Assembly: GCA_050291365.1 (NCBI GenBank)
Contig: JBNKJS010000007.1
Coordinates: 1-64,000 of the forward strand
Source: JAAGZL01 sp050291365
GTDB taxonomy: Bacteria > Pseudomonadota > Gammaproteobacteria > Chromatiales > Chromatiaceae
Direction: 5' to 3'
Length of the DNA: 64,000 bases
Under the pieces are notes generated by a model that was given only the letters and a program-made list of their open reading frames with translations, did not search any database and was not told the DNA's origin. Positions 1-9,052 of this stretch are shown one piece after another (positions within the stretch are counted from its first letter, which is position 1; each line of letters begins with the position of its first letter). Position numbers and translations under genes: made by a program.

Positions 1-295
1 TATCACGCCCAGCTTTGATCACCATGAATGAACCTGGCTGGATAACGCTAGGCTCTTGACTCAATTTCCACACCTCAAAATTACAGCTTGGGTAGTAACG
101 ATCAAATTTAGCCTTGGCCACCACCCGGCCACGCTGCAAAAAGACCCTGGTCTGCCCACCTGGGATCTTTAACTGCCTATTTATCTTCACCACACTCCCG
201 GCGGTTGGAATAGTGTAAGCGGGGTCTGATACAGCTCCCACACCACAACCAGCCAACAGAAAAACAGCTAGCAGAACAACTAAATACCTGAGCAT
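1..295 (-). CDS. Small lipoprotein, C-terminus cut by window edge
   Basis: An open frame runs leftward from an ATG at 293-295 to the window edge, giving at least 98 residues. The first ~17 residues form a short hydrophobic signal ending in a lipobox (Leu-Ala-Gly-Cys, Cys17), so the mature protein should be lipidated and membrane-anchored in the periplasm. A GAGGTC motif just upstream of the ATG serves as ribosome binding site. The mature part carries no domain I can name. It resembles a widespread uncharacterised gammaproteobacterial lipoprotein family with a conserved pattern around a Tyr-Tyr-Pro-x-Cys segment, but this is recalled likeness only. It is divergent from the yheS gene that follows. 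Confidence 0.7.
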   Translation of the reverse strand, partial: MLRYLVVLLAVFLLAGCGVGAVSDPAYTIPTAGSVVKINRQLKIPGGQTRVFLQRGRVVAKAKFDRYYPSCNFEVWKLSQEPSVIQPGSFMVIKAGRD

Positions 296-381
296 AAACC
301 TGACCTCTTTAGAAAATCACTTCCATTTTAGCCTGATGTGGGTTACACAGGGGCCAGTTTTCAGATTACGCCATAAATAAT

Positions 382-2286
382 ATGCTTCGCTTCACTCAAT
401 TAGGCCTGCGCCGCGGTAAAAGACTCCTTTTTGCCGAGGCCAGCATCACCATTCATCCAGGTCAAAGAGCGGGCCTAACCGGGGCCAACGGCACCGGTAA
501 ATCCAGCCTCTTTGCCATGATCAAGGATGAGATCCACCCAGATGAAGGGGATTTCTACCGCCCTAAGGAGTGGGTGATAGCCCATGTAGCCCAGGAGACC
601 CCATCCGATACCCGCGCCGCCATTGAATATGTGCTGGATGGCGATATGGAGCTACGTCAGACCGAGCAGGCGCTGGCAGAGGCTGAGCAGGCCCATCAGG
701 GGGAACGTGCCGCTGAGCTGCATGCCCATCTGGACACAATAGATGGCTATACCGCCCGCTCCCGCGCAGCGCGACTGCTGCACGGACTTGGTTTCAGGCC
801 GGGGGAAGAGGAGCTGCCGGTCAACCAGTTCTCCGGCGGCTGGCGTATGCGCATGAACCTGGCGCGTGCCCTGATGTGTCGCTCCGACCTGCTACTGCTG
901 GACGAACCCACCAACCACCTGGATCTGGATGCGGTGATCTGGCTGGAGTCCTGGCTCAAGAGCTACAGCGGCACCCTGCTGCTGATCTCCCATGACCGGG
1001 ATTTTCTGGATGCGGTAACCAGCCACATAGCCCATATCGAACAGGAGCGCATCTCCCTCTACAGCGGCAACTACTCCGCGTTTGAACGCATCCGGGCAGA
1101 ACGTCTGGCCAACCAGCAGGCCGTCTACGAAAAGCAGCAGCGAGAAATCGCCCACATCCACAGCTACGTGGAACGCTTTCGCGCCAAGGCCACCAAGGCG
1201 CGCCAGGCCCAGAGCAGAATCAAGGCCCTGGAACGTATGGAGCTGATCGCCCCGGCCCATGTGGATTCACCCTTCCACTTTGCATTCAAACAACCGGAAA
1301 AGAACCCGCGCCCCCTGCTAAAACTGGAACAGACCAGCGCTGGCTACGGTGACAAGATGATACTGGAAGGAATCAACCTAAACCTATCACCGGGCGACCG
1401 CATCGGCCTTTTGGGGCCGAACGGCGCTGGCAAATCCACTATGATCAAGCTGCTGGCGGGAGAGATTGCGCCCATGGCCGGGGAGCGGCAGACGGCGCAG
1501 GATCTCAAGATCGGCTATTTTGCCCAGCACCAACTGGATCAACTGCATCCGGAACACACGCCGATGGAGCATCTACTCCAGCTGGATCCCCAGGCGAGAG
1601 AGCAGACCATACGCAACTATCTGGGCGGCTTCGGCTTCTCCGGTGATCGCGCCGAAAGCCCCACTGCACCATTCTCCGGCGGCGAGAAGGCACGGTTGGT
1701 ACTGGCCCTGCTGGTGTACCAGCGCCCAAATCTACTGCTGCTGGACGAACCCACCAACCATCTGGATATTGAGATGCGTCATGCCCTAAGCATCGCCCTG
1801 CAGGATTTTGTCGGAGCAATGGTAATCGTATCTCATGATCGGCATATGCTGCGAACCACCACCGATCTACTGCTGTTAGTAAACGATGGTGCGGCGGAAG
1901 AGTTCGCTGGAGACCTGGATGACTATCCACGCTGGCTGCTGGAAAACCGCGCCGATGGCAGAGAGAAGCGCGCCTCTGGCCCATCCTCCGGCAAACAAGG
2001 CACAGGTTCACGCAAAGAGCAAAAACGCCAGGAGGCAGAACAGCGTCGCCAGTTACAGCCTCTGCGCAACCGACTTAAGAAACTGGAACAGCAGGTCGAA
2101 CAGCTTACAGCCAAACAAAAAGAGCTCGAACAGGAACTGGCTAAACCAGAGATATATGACGAAACCAACAAAGAGAAACTCAAACAACTACTTAGCGACA
2201 AGGCCACCCTCGACCAAAAACTGACCACTGCAGAAGAGGAGTGGCTAGCCACGGAAGAGGAGCTGGAGAAGATTCAGCAGAACTAA
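382..2286 (+). CDS. yheS: ABC-F ATPase, YheS type
   Basis: A 634-residue soluble protein with two tandem ABC ATPase domains joined by a linker and no membrane segments, the ABC-F layout. Domain 1 has Walker A GANGTGKSS near residues 34-42, a signature SGGWRMRMNLA and Walker B LLLLDEPTNHLDLD. Domain 2 has GPNGAGKST, SGGEKARL and a second DEPTNHLD. The charged C-terminal ~100 residues form a predicted coiled coil. Length and motif wording match E. coli YheS more closely than Uup or EttA. ABC-F proteins bind the ribosomal E site and act on stalled or paused translation; the exact role of YheS is less settled. The start has only a weak ribosome binding site. Confidence 0.93.
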   Translation: MLRFTQLGLRRGKRLLFAEASITIHPGQRAGLTGANGTGKSSLFAMIKDEIHPDEGDFYRPKEWVIAHVAQETPSDTRAAIEYVLDGDMELRQTEQALAEAEQAHQGERAAELHAHLDTIDGYTARSRAARLLHGLGFRPGEEELPVNQFSGGWRMRMNLARALMCRSDLLLLDEPTNHLDLDAVIWLESWLKSYSGTLLLISHDRDFLDAVTSHIAHIEQERISLYSGNYSAFERIRAERLANQQAVYEKQQREIAHIHSYVERFRAKATKARQAQSRIKALERMELIAPAHVDSPFHFAFKQPEKNPRPLLKLEQTSAGYGDKMILEGINLNLSPGDRIGLLGPNGAGKSTMIKLLAGEIAPMAGERQTAQDLKIGYFAQHQLDQLHPEHTPMEHLLQLDPQAREQTIRNYLGGFGFSGDRAESPTAPFSGGEKARLVLALLVYQRPNLLLLDEPTNHLDIEMRHALSIALQDFVGAMVIVSHDRHMLRTTTDLLLLVNDGAAEEFAGDLDDYPRWLLENRADGREKRASGPSSGKQGTGSRKEQKRQEAEQRRQLQPLRNRLKKLEQQVEQLTAKQKELEQELAKPEIYDETNKEKLKQLLSDKATLDQKLTTAEEEWLATEEELEKIQQN

Positions 2287-2291
2287 TCCCA

Positions 2292-2437
2292 TTCACCGCA
2301 GCGGCCCTTAGGTTGCAGTCAACTTTACAACAGTAACTCCAGCGGTTAAATGGCTGAGTATCTTCGGTATGCTGGTGGGACGACTGGAAATCTTCACCTT
2401 ACTGATCCTGTTCTACCCGCCATTCTGGCGACGCTGA
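2292..2437 (+). pseudogene. Decayed 3' end of a trkH potassium-transporter gene
   Basis: Directly after yheS, an open frame from 2312 to a TGA at 2435-2437 encodes about 41 residues that match the extreme C-terminus of TrkH: a VKW motif, then GMLVGRLEIFTLLILF and a final Phe-Trp-Arg-Arg. The family consensus there is AKWxLxxxMLxGRLEIFTLLVLFxxxFW. A stop codon lies just upstream at 2309-2311, and the bases from about 2292 look like another TrkH piece in a shifted frame. No start or transmembrane core remains. The intact trkH at 25018-26469 ends differently in both bases and residues, so this is the remnant of a separate, more E. coli-like trkH and not a recent partial duplication. Confidence 0.8.
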
Positions 2438-2549
2438 TCCACCTCCTGCTGCTGGCAAACTGCGGCAAGATAAAACCTGGCCTAGTGTTAGCCACAGCCT
2501 GAGAGATTGCTCGCAGCTATGAATGAATACAAAGATAGGAGGGGGGTAG

Positions 2550-2591
2550 ATGTATCCTTTTAAACGCTATTTTCGGCCTATAATCCAGTAA
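2550..2591 (+). CDS. Possible 13-codon leader peptide upstream of pilU
   Basis: ATG at 2550 is preceded by a very strong purine-rich Shine-Dalgarno run (AGGAGG at about 2537-2543) and opens a 13-codon frame ending TAA at 2589-2591. The stop lies inside the 5' arm of a perfect 7-bp hairpin. The peptide is short, basic and aromatic, and matches no family I know. It may be a leader peptide or a chance frame; coding status is unproven. Confidence 0.25.
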   Translation: MYPFKRYFRPIIQ

Positions 2592-2606
2592 GAGTGTGAA
2601 CTGGAT
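2583..2606 (+). promoter_or_regulatory. Hairpin in the pilU leader
   Basis: A perfect 7-bp inverted repeat, ATCCAGT (2583-2589) and ACTGGAT (2600-2606), with a 10-base loop. It overlaps the stop codon of the short frame at 2550-2591 and lies 128 bases before pilU. No U-tract follows, so it is not a plain terminator. An attenuator or a processing site is possible; chance is not excluded. Confidence 0.35.
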
Positions 2607-2668
2607 GCAATCTTTACGAATTAAAACACTAAATATTTACCGCTGGCTGCCGCTTAACAGTAAAGAAG

Positions 2669-2685
2669 ACCTGAATATTTCAGGT
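2669..2685 (+). promoter_or_regulatory. Second hairpin in the pilU leader
   Basis: A perfect 6-bp inverted repeat, ACCTGA (2669-2674) and TCAGGT (2680-2685), with a 5-base AT loop, 49 bases before the pilU start. It could be a small stem-loop in the leader RNA or a dyad operator. The rest of the 2438-2734 gap shows no gene beyond the short frame at 2550; a TATAAT at 2579-2584 lacks a good -35. Confidence 0.3.
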
Positions 2686-2734
2686 AACCCATAGAATTTA
2701 AGCGATAAACAGAAAAAAAGCTGGAGATATGTGA

Positions 2735-3853
2735 ATGGATATAGTCCCCTATTTGAAATTGATGGTTCAGAAGAACGGCTCTGATCTCTTTTTCAGTACT
2801 GGCGCCCCACCAAATCTGAAGGCAGAAGGCCATACCATGCCAATAGGTGATACCCCAATGGCGCCGGGGATGGTACGCAAACTTGCGTACTCCATCATGA
2901 GCGATGATCAGACTAAAGAGTACGAGAGAACCATGGAGGGCAACCTAGCCATCTCTATAAGTGGTCTTGGACGTTTTCGTGTGAACGTATTTCGTCAGCG
3001 CGGCGATGTTGCCATGGTGATTCGTTACATCAAGGGCAATATACCCAGCATTGAAGATCTTAACCTACCGCAACAACTTAAAGATCTCATTATGGAGCCG
3101 CGCGGACTGATCCTGGTAGTAGGTTCAACCGGTTCAGGCAAATCCACAACTCTAGCCTCCATGATTGATCACAGAAACAACAACCAGACAGGGCATATTC
3201 TAACCATCGAAGACCCGGTGGAATTCCTCCACACCCACAAAAAATCCGTGGTGGATCAACGTGAGGTGGGGCTAGACACCCTCTCCTATGAGATGGCACT
3301 GAAAAACGCCATGCGCGAAGCGCCAGATGTAATCCTTATCGGCGAGATCAGAGACCAGCAGACCATGCAGCACGCTATAGCCTATGCCGAAACGGGTCAC
3401 CTCTGTCTCTCCACCCTGCACGCAAACAACGCAAACCAGGCTCTGGACCGTATCATAAACTTCTTCCCAGATACCGCTCATCGTCAGCTGTATATGGATC
3501 TGTCACTTAACCTGCGGGCAGTGATTTCCCAACGGCTTATCAAGGGCACGGATGGACAGAGGGTTCCTGCTGTGGAGATTATGCTGTTATCCACCTTTGT
3601 GGCAGAGCTAATACAGAAAGGTGACATCCACGCCGTGAAAGAGGCCATGGAACAGGGTACCGAGCGTGGTATGCAGACCTTTGACCAGGCCCTGTACAAG
3701 CTGTACAAGGAAGGAAAGATCAGCCTGGAGAACGCCCTGGCTAATGCAGATTCTCGTAATAACCTATCCCTCAAGATAAGACTGGATGAAAGTGGAAACA
3801 TCAATACCGATGATGTCGGCAAGGGACTCAGTATAGGAGTGGAAGATTTCTAA
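2735..3853 (+). CDS. pilU: Type IV pilus retraction ATPase, PilU type
   Basis: A 372-residue PilT/PilU-family hexameric ATPase, cytoplasmic, which powers or assists depolymerisation of type IVa pili for twitching, uptake and surface sensing. It shows Walker A GSTGSGKSTT (residues 130-139), an Asp box around TIEDPVEF, Walker B DVILIGEIRD and a His box LSTLHANN. The N-terminus, with a Lys-Asn-Gly-Ser-Asp-Leu-Phe segment, and the extended C-terminal tail of about 40 residues are more like PilU than PilT. PilU normally works through PilT. No pilT sits beside it here, whereas pilT-pilU pairing is common. The ATG at 2735 follows a GGAGA. Confidence 0.88.
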   Translation: MDIVPYLKLMVQKNGSDLFFSTGAPPNLKAEGHTMPIGDTPMAPGMVRKLAYSIMSDDQTKEYERTMEGNLAISISGLGRFRVNVFRQRGDVAMVIRYIKGNIPSIEDLNLPQQLKDLIMEPRGLILVVGSTGSGKSTTLASMIDHRNNNQTGHILTIEDPVEFLHTHKKSVVDQREVGLDTLSYEMALKNAMREAPDVILIGEIRDQQTMQHAIAYAETGHLCLSTLHANNANQALDRIINFFPDTAHRQLYMDLSLNLRAVISQRLIKGTDGQRVPAVEIMLLSTFVAELIQKGDIHAVKEAMEQGTERGMQTFDQALYKLYKEGKISLENALANADSRNNLSLKIRLDESGNINTDDVGKGLSIGVEDF

Positions 3854-4044
3854 AGGAACCAGCCTCAAGCCACCTGTAATAAAACTTTTAAAAAAACAGT
3901 GCCCTTCTTCATGGATGGAGGCTAGACTAGTAGCTAATGTAATTAGCCATAGACAAGTTTTTTTGCACATGACAAGGCCACAAAATATTTATCTTCCCTG
4001 GCGCCACATATTGAATCTGCAGATACTCTTGTGGAGGCATTAAG

Positions 4045-6567
4045 ATGCGCAAAAGCAAACACTCTCCATTCATCCCTTTGATCAAGAGTCGCCTGAATGC
4101 ATCCTTCAGCGATCTGCCGCCACTTCCGATGGATGCAGAAGGCATCAATGCTGATTTAAGACGCTACTTCTGCCGCACCTTGGGCCGGGATAAAGATTGC
4201 AATAATACTCACTACCCATTTACCGCCTTGGCCATGGCGGTAAGAGACCGCCTAATGGAGCGCTGGCAAAATACTCAACGCGCTTATCTGGAAAGTGACT
4301 GCAAGCGTACTTATTATCTATCCCTTGAGTACCTTATGGGCCGGGCTCTAGGCAACAGCGCACTGAATCTTAATATTGGCAATGCAATTGATGAGGGGTT
4401 GTATGAGCTAGGCATGGTGCTTGAGGAGATATCAGAGAGTGAGCCAGATGCCGGACTAGGTAATGGCGGCCTGGGACGACTGGCGGCCTGCTTTCTCGAT
4501 AGCTGCGCTTCGTTGCAGCTTCCGGTCCATGGCTACGGAATACGTTATGAATATGGCATGTTCAGGCAATTGGTCCAGGATGGGCATCAAGTGGAGGAAC
4601 CTGACCACTGGCTACGTAGCGGCAATCCCTGGGAGGTTGATCGTCCGGAGTTTACTCAACGGGTGAGATTTGGTGGCCGTACTGAAATTATGCCGCGTTG
4701 GGCTGGCAAAATGGAGGTACACTGGATAGACACCCATGATGTGCTTGCGATCCCCTATGACATCCCAATCCCCGGCTATAGAAACGACACGGTAAACACC
4801 CTGCGCCTGTGGAAGTCGGCTGCCACTGATGAATTTGATCTGGACGAGTTCAATGCCGGAAGTTATACCGAGTCGGTAGAGGCCAAAAACGCCGCTGAGC
4901 ATATCACTATGGTGCTCTACCCCAACGACGCCAGTGAGTGTGGAAAAGAGCTGCGCCTGCGGCAACAGTACTTTCTTGCCTCTGCCAGTCTGCAGGACGT
5001 GTTCAGAAGATGGAGACTAAGTCACAACTCCGATTTTTCCACTTTTGCTGAGAACAACTGTTTTCAACTGAATGATACCCACCCCTCCATTGCCGTAGCG
5101 GAACTGATGCGGCTGCTGGTTGATTATGAAAGCATTGGGTGGGATGAGGCCTGGGAGATCACCAAAAACACCATGGCCTACACTAACCACACCCTGCTCC
5201 CTGAGGCCCTGGAAAAATGGCCGTTACGCTTGTTTGAATATCTGCTGCCACGACCCCTTGAGATCATCTATGAGATCAACGCCCGCTTCCTGAGCGAGGT
5301 GGCAAACCGCTGGCCAGGTGATGTCGACCGACTACGACGCATGTCCATAATAGAGGAGGGCGACAATCCTCAGGTGCGTATGGCCTATCTTGCCATTGTG
5401 GGAAGCTTCTCGGTAAATGGGGTAGCAGCCCTGCATTCGGAGCTGTTGCGGCAGGGATTGTTCCACGATTTTTACGAGCTCTGGCCTGAGAAATTCAATA
5501 ACAAGACCAACGGGGTCACCCAACGTCGCTGGCTAGCATCTTGTAACCCGGGCCTGAAAGAGTTGATTAACGCAACCATTGGCGATGAGTGGATCGCTGA
5601 TCTAAGTCAGCTGCACAAACTAAAAGAACACATAGATGACCAGTCATTCAGGCATCGCTGGATTTTGACCAAACAGCAAAACAAAGAGCGGCTATCGCAA
5701 CTGGTGCTAAAGGAGTGTGGCGTCCAGTTTAATATAGACTCAATGTTTGACGTGCAGGTCAAACGTATCCATGAATATAAGCGACAACTCCTCAATCTGC
5801 TACATGTAATCCACCTATACGCAAAGATTAAGGCTGGCGAAACTTCTGTCTGGACCCCGCGTTGTGTACTGTTTGGAGGCAAAGCGGCACCCGGATACAC
5901 CCAGGCCAAATTAATTATAAAGCTGATTAACAATGTGGCGAATGTGGTGAATAACGATCCGGAAGTTGGAGACATGCTCAAATGCGCATTCCTACCAGAC
6001 TATCGGGTCTCCGCCATGGAGATAATATGTCCAGGCACCGATCTTTCGGAGCAGGTATCCACCGCAGGGAAGGAGGCCTCTGGCACCGGTAATATGAAAT
6101 TCATGATGAACGGCGCCCTCACTATCGGCACCCTGGATGGAGCCAACATTGAGATTCTGGAAGAGGTGGGAGAAGAACACTTCTTCCTATTTGGCCTTAC
6201 CGCTGATGGGATTAAGCAGATGAATGGGCATTATGACCCTGAGTCATTAATCAGATCAGATCAAAATCTCTTACGGGTAATGAATTTGCTCGAGAAATGC
6301 CACTTTAACCGCATGGAACCAGGGTTATTTGACCCCATAATCAACTCCATTCGCAGTTCCCATGATCCCTGGAAAGTAGCGGCTGACTTCACCAGTTATG
6401 TAGACGCCCAGGAGAGAGCGGCAAAAAGATATCGTGATCATGATTCATGGGTCACCAGTAGCATTATCAATACCGCCTCCAGCGGTAGATTTTCCTCAGA
6501 CAGAACCATCTATGATTACAATCAAGAGATCTGGAAGCTAAAGCCGGTTCCATCACTGCCGCTATAA
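4045..6567 (+). CDS. glgP: Glycogen/starch phosphorylase
   Basis: An 840-residue glycogen phosphorylase (GT35), which releases glucose-1-phosphate from alpha-1,4-glucan using pyridoxal phosphate and orthophosphate. It has the N-terminal YYLSLEYLMGR and GNGGLGRLAACFLDS motifs, and the PLP region GTGNMKFMMNGA with the Schiff-base lysine at residue 685. Length matches bacterial GlgP (about 800-840). TGGAGG lies a few bases before the ATG. No other glg gene is adjacent, so storage-polymer genes appear dispersed; glucokinase is 16 kb away. The following HD-GYP gene begins 63 bases after the stop and could be cotranscribed. Confidence 0.96.
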   Translation: MRKSKHSPFIPLIKSRLNASFSDLPPLPMDAEGINADLRRYFCRTLGRDKDCNNTHYPFTALAMAVRDRLMERWQNTQRAYLESDCKRTYYLSLEYLMGRALGNSALNLNIGNAIDEGLYELGMVLEEISESEPDAGLGNGGLGRLAACFLDSCASLQLPVHGYGIRYEYGMFRQLVQDGHQVEEPDHWLRSGNPWEVDRPEFTQRVRFGGRTEIMPRWAGKMEVHWIDTHDVLAIPYDIPIPGYRNDTVNTLRLWKSAATDEFDLDEFNAGSYTESVEAKNAAEHITMVLYPNDASECGKELRLRQQYFLASASLQDVFRRWRLSHNSDFSTFAENNCFQLNDTHPSIAVAELMRLLVDYESIGWDEAWEITKNTMAYTNHTLLPEALEKWPLRLFEYLLPRPLEIIYEINARFLSEVANRWPGDVDRLRRMSIIEEGDNPQVRMAYLAIVGSFSVNGVAALHSELLRQGLFHDFYELWPEKFNNKTNGVTQRRWLASCNPGLKELINATIGDEWIADLSQLHKLKEHIDDQSFRHRWILTKQQNKERLSQLVLKECGVQFNIDSMFDVQVKRIHEYKRQLLNLLHVIHLYAKIKAGETSVWTPRCVLFGGKAAPGYTQAKLIIKLINNVANVVNNDPEVGDMLKCAFLPDYRVSAMEIICPGTDLSEQVSTAGKEASGTGNMKFMMNGALTIGTLDGANIEILEEVGEEHFFLFGLTADGIKQMNGHYDPESLIRSDQNLLRVMNLLEKCHFNRMEPGLFDPIINSIRSSHDPWKVAADFTSYVDAQERAAKRYRDHDSWVTSSIINTASSGRFSSDRTIYDYNQEIWKLKPVPSLPL

Positions 6568-6630
6568 CTGGTATTCAGCAGGCCTGCATTGCAGTGGCCT
6601 CTGTGCTAGATAACGGATTTCCATAGCGAG

Positions 6631-7635
6631 ATGATCAAAAAGCTACCAGTGCAAGATCTTAAGGTCGGGATGTATGTGATACTACCCGTCTCTTGGCTCA
6701 GCCACCCTTTCAGCCTCAACCACTTCAAACTAAAGAACAAGAGCCAGATCAAGGAGATAGAGGGTTGTGGTATTCGCGAGATTGAGGTGGACTTCGACAA
6801 GAGCGACCTGCCGCCAGAACCCCCAGAAGATGTTAAACAGATCAAAACTGAACCAGCGCCGCGCGAAGAGATAGAACCCCCGTCAAAATGGAATCCGGAA
6901 ACTCTGATACCGGAGAACCTAGTTGCTGCAATTGAAGATCAGACTCTGGATTCGGTCGCCAAGGCCAAGGCCGTCTATGAAAATTCAATGGATCTGATGT
7001 CCCGCCTGCTGGAAAGTCCTACTGCGGAGAATATCCACACCAGCAAAGGGGCGATCAAGTCCGTCACTGACCTGATCCTCAAAGATGACGAGACAGCTCA
7101 TAACATGCTACTTATCACCTCACACGACTTTTATACCTACGCCCATTCGGTAAATGTAGGCATCTACTCAATTATGCTGGCAAAGGAGCTATTCCTTCGT
7201 TCAGACGATCACAACCTCGAAGAGTTGGGAGCAGGGTTCTTCCTGCACGACCTAGGCAAGGTGAATGTAGACCCTGCCATCATCAACAAACCAGGGCGTT
7301 TAACGGATGATGAAATGAAGCAGATGCGTACCCACCCCTATCAGGGATACAAAATACTGCATGAAGCGAATGAACTCTCACAGGAGTGCGAATATATCGT
7401 GCTACAACACCACGAGCGTTATGACGGAAATGGCTATCCTAAGCGCTTAAAAGGTGACGAGATCCACATATATGGCCGCATCTGCTGTCTTGCCGACGTA
7501 TTTGACGCCCTGACCGCAGAGCGCTCATACAAAAAATCCATGTCTAAGTTTGATGCCTTAAAACTGATGCGAGACGAGATGCAGAGTTTTTTCAGCAGAG
7601 ACCTACTGGAGCCTTTTATTCTTCTGTTTAAATAA
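6631..7635 (+). CDS. HD-GYP cyclic-di-GMP phosphodiesterase with DUF3391
   Basis: A 334-residue cytoplasmic protein. Residues 1 to about 120 match the DUF3391 domain that often precedes HD-GYP; the rest is an HD-GYP domain. Metal and catalytic motifs are intact: HDLGK at 206-210, a His-His-Glu triad near 258-260 and Gly-Tyr-Pro at 268-270. It should hydrolyse c-di-GMP to pGpG or GMP. The ordered motifs contrast with the degenerate HD-GYP protein at 53670-54821. The end at residue 334 follows soon after the domain, with no output domain. The neighbour glgP suggests nothing specific about its target. Confidence 0.9.
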   Translation: MIKKLPVQDLKVGMYVILPVSWLSHPFSLNHFKLKNKSQIKEIEGCGIREIEVDFDKSDLPPEPPEDVKQIKTEPAPREEIEPPSKWNPETLIPENLVAAIEDQTLDSVAKAKAVYENSMDLMSRLLESPTAENIHTSKGAIKSVTDLILKDDETAHNMLLITSHDFYTYAHSVNVGIYSIMLAKELFLRSDDHNLEELGAGFFLHDLGKVNVDPAIINKPGRLTDDEMKQMRTHPYQGYKILHEANELSQECEYIVLQHHERYDGNGYPKRLKGDEIHIYGRICCLADVFDALTAERSYKKSMSKFDALKLMRDEMQSFFSRDLLEPFILLFK

Positions 7636-7640
7636 CAGTG

Positions 7641-8444
7641 TTAGCCCATACCTCGCGCCTGTTTTATCTGCTCATAGGCCTGACGTATTTCGTGGGTCTT
7701 TTGAGCCGCTATCTTCATCATCTCCTCCGGCAGGCCCTTGGAGACCAACTTATCCGGATGGTGTTGGCTGAGCAGGCGTCGATAGGCCCGTTTCACCTCC
7801 GCATCACTGCTCTTAGGTGAGACCATGAGTATCGCATAGGCATCCTCCAGTGATGGACCAACAGGCTTTCTTGCCGCACGGCCACCAGCGCTATAGTGTC
7901 GTTCGGCCTTGATCATCTGCTCCAGTTGGCGAAACAGGCGCTCAGGAATATTCAGGCACTCACAGATATGCAACAACAGGCGCTCTTCCGCCCCATGCAA
8001 CACCCCATCTGCATAGGCCGCCTGCAGCTGGATCTCCACGAACATCTGAATCAGGGTCAGACGACGATGACACTCCTGGCGAAACTGCTCCAGCACCTCA
8101 TCCAGTGGAAAATCCGCCCTCTTCCCCTCCTCGAACAGCCTAATAGCGGTTTGCCGCAGTTCCTGGTTCAGATCCATCTGATCCATTACCCTACGGGCCA
8201 TAACTATCTCATCTTCTGATACCCTGCCATCGGCCTTTGCCAGGTGCCCCATGACAGAGAATGTGGCGGTAAAAAAGGCCGTCTGCACCCGCTCTCTATC
8301 GCCAGGAGGCATTGGTTCAAAACCTTTTACACCCTCCATGCCGCGGTCCAGATTATGCCCCAATACTGCGCCCAGAATGGCCCCAAGTGGCCCTCCCAGC
8401 ATAAAACCAAAGGCCCCACCCAGCATCTTTCCCCACCAACTCAA
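7641..8444 (-). CDS. djlA: Membrane-anchored co-chaperone DjlA
   Basis: A 267-residue type III membrane J-domain protein that stimulates DnaK at the inner membrane. The N-terminus has the Trp-Trp-Gly-Lys motif and a Gly/Ala/Leu-rich transmembrane segment (residues ~5-30). The middle is a TerB-like helical region, and the C-terminal ~65 residues form a J domain with HPD in QHHPDKL. The start is TTG at 8442-8444: an AGGAG sits 7-8 bases upstream and the family's conserved N-terminal Trp-Trp begins right there, so the next internal ATG would delete part of the anchor. It ends 5 bases from the stop of the convergent HD-GYP gene. Confidence 0.93.
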   Translation of the reverse strand: MSWWGKMLGGAFGFMLGGPLGAILGAVLGHNLDRGMEGVKGFEPMPPGDRERVQTAFFTATFSVMGHLAKADGRVSEDEIVMARRVMDQMDLNQELRQTAIRLFEEGKRADFPLDEVLEQFRQECHRRLTLIQMFVEIQLQAAYADGVLHGAEERLLLHICECLNIPERLFRQLEQMIKAERHYSAGGRAARKPVGPSLEDAYAILMVSPKSSDAEVKRAYRRLLSQHHPDKLVSKGLPEEMMKIAAQKTHEIRQAYEQIKQARGMG

Positions 8445-8645
8445 ATTCTTTCTCCTACCGGTTCGATAACAACTGTCTGGTATCTTTCAGACTAGTCAAT
8501 TAGACAACACTAAATTATCATCATGATACAAATTTATATACTGGAATACATGCCAATCCAGTGTAATACTAAATATCTAGGCACCCGGCTTCAATTGAAA
8601 CTTGTTCATCCGGGAATCTATAACAGTAGCAGAGGAACTATTGAT

Positions 8646-8942
8646 ATGAGCAAACCGCATCCTGCTATAGGAAACTGGTATCAGACCATTGAGGGGGAAA
8701 TCCTTGAGGTGGTTGCCATAGATCAGGATGAACAGTCCATAGAGGTTCAGTTTTATGACGGCACCGTAGAGGAGTACGACCCAGACACCTGGGAAGAGCT
8801 CGTGCATACCATTGCTGAAGCACCTGAGGACTGGGCAGGATCACTCGATATAAGCAATGACGATTATGGCGTGGATCTAGACAGACCTGCAGGCGACAAC
8901 CACCAAAATCCACTAAATGACCTGGATAATGATGACCTGTAA
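8646..8942 (+). CDS. DUF6763-like small acidic protein
   Basis: A 98-residue, strongly acidic soluble protein. Residues ~8-60 hold a Gly-Asn-Trp-Tyr motif followed by beta-strand-rich sequence ending in Glu-Asp-Trp-Ala-Gly, which I recognise as the DUF6763-type family common in gammaproteobacteria and of unknown role. The start is placed at ATG 8646, not at the upstream in-frame ATG 8523, because GAGGA lies 8-9 bases before 8646 and the family homology begins at this methionine. It is divergent from djlA. No partner or pathway can be inferred. Confidence 0.8.
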   Translation: MSKPHPAIGNWYQTIEGEILEVVAIDQDEQSIEVQFYDGTVEEYDPDTWEELVHTIAEAPEDWAGSLDISNDDYGVDLDRPAGDNHQNPLNDLDNDDL

Positions 8943-9052
8943 TATCCTGATATCTAACGATATTCTAATACGCTCTAAAGTTCCTCAAATATGCGCCGCT
9001 ATATAGGTCAAGAGTTGAATCTATCAACTCACAGTATATTGAGAGGTGCAGT

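Noticed and set aside
1505..2011. Minus-strand open frame of 168 codons within yheS
   Set aside because: Shadow of a well-supported ABC-F gene; no family likeness.
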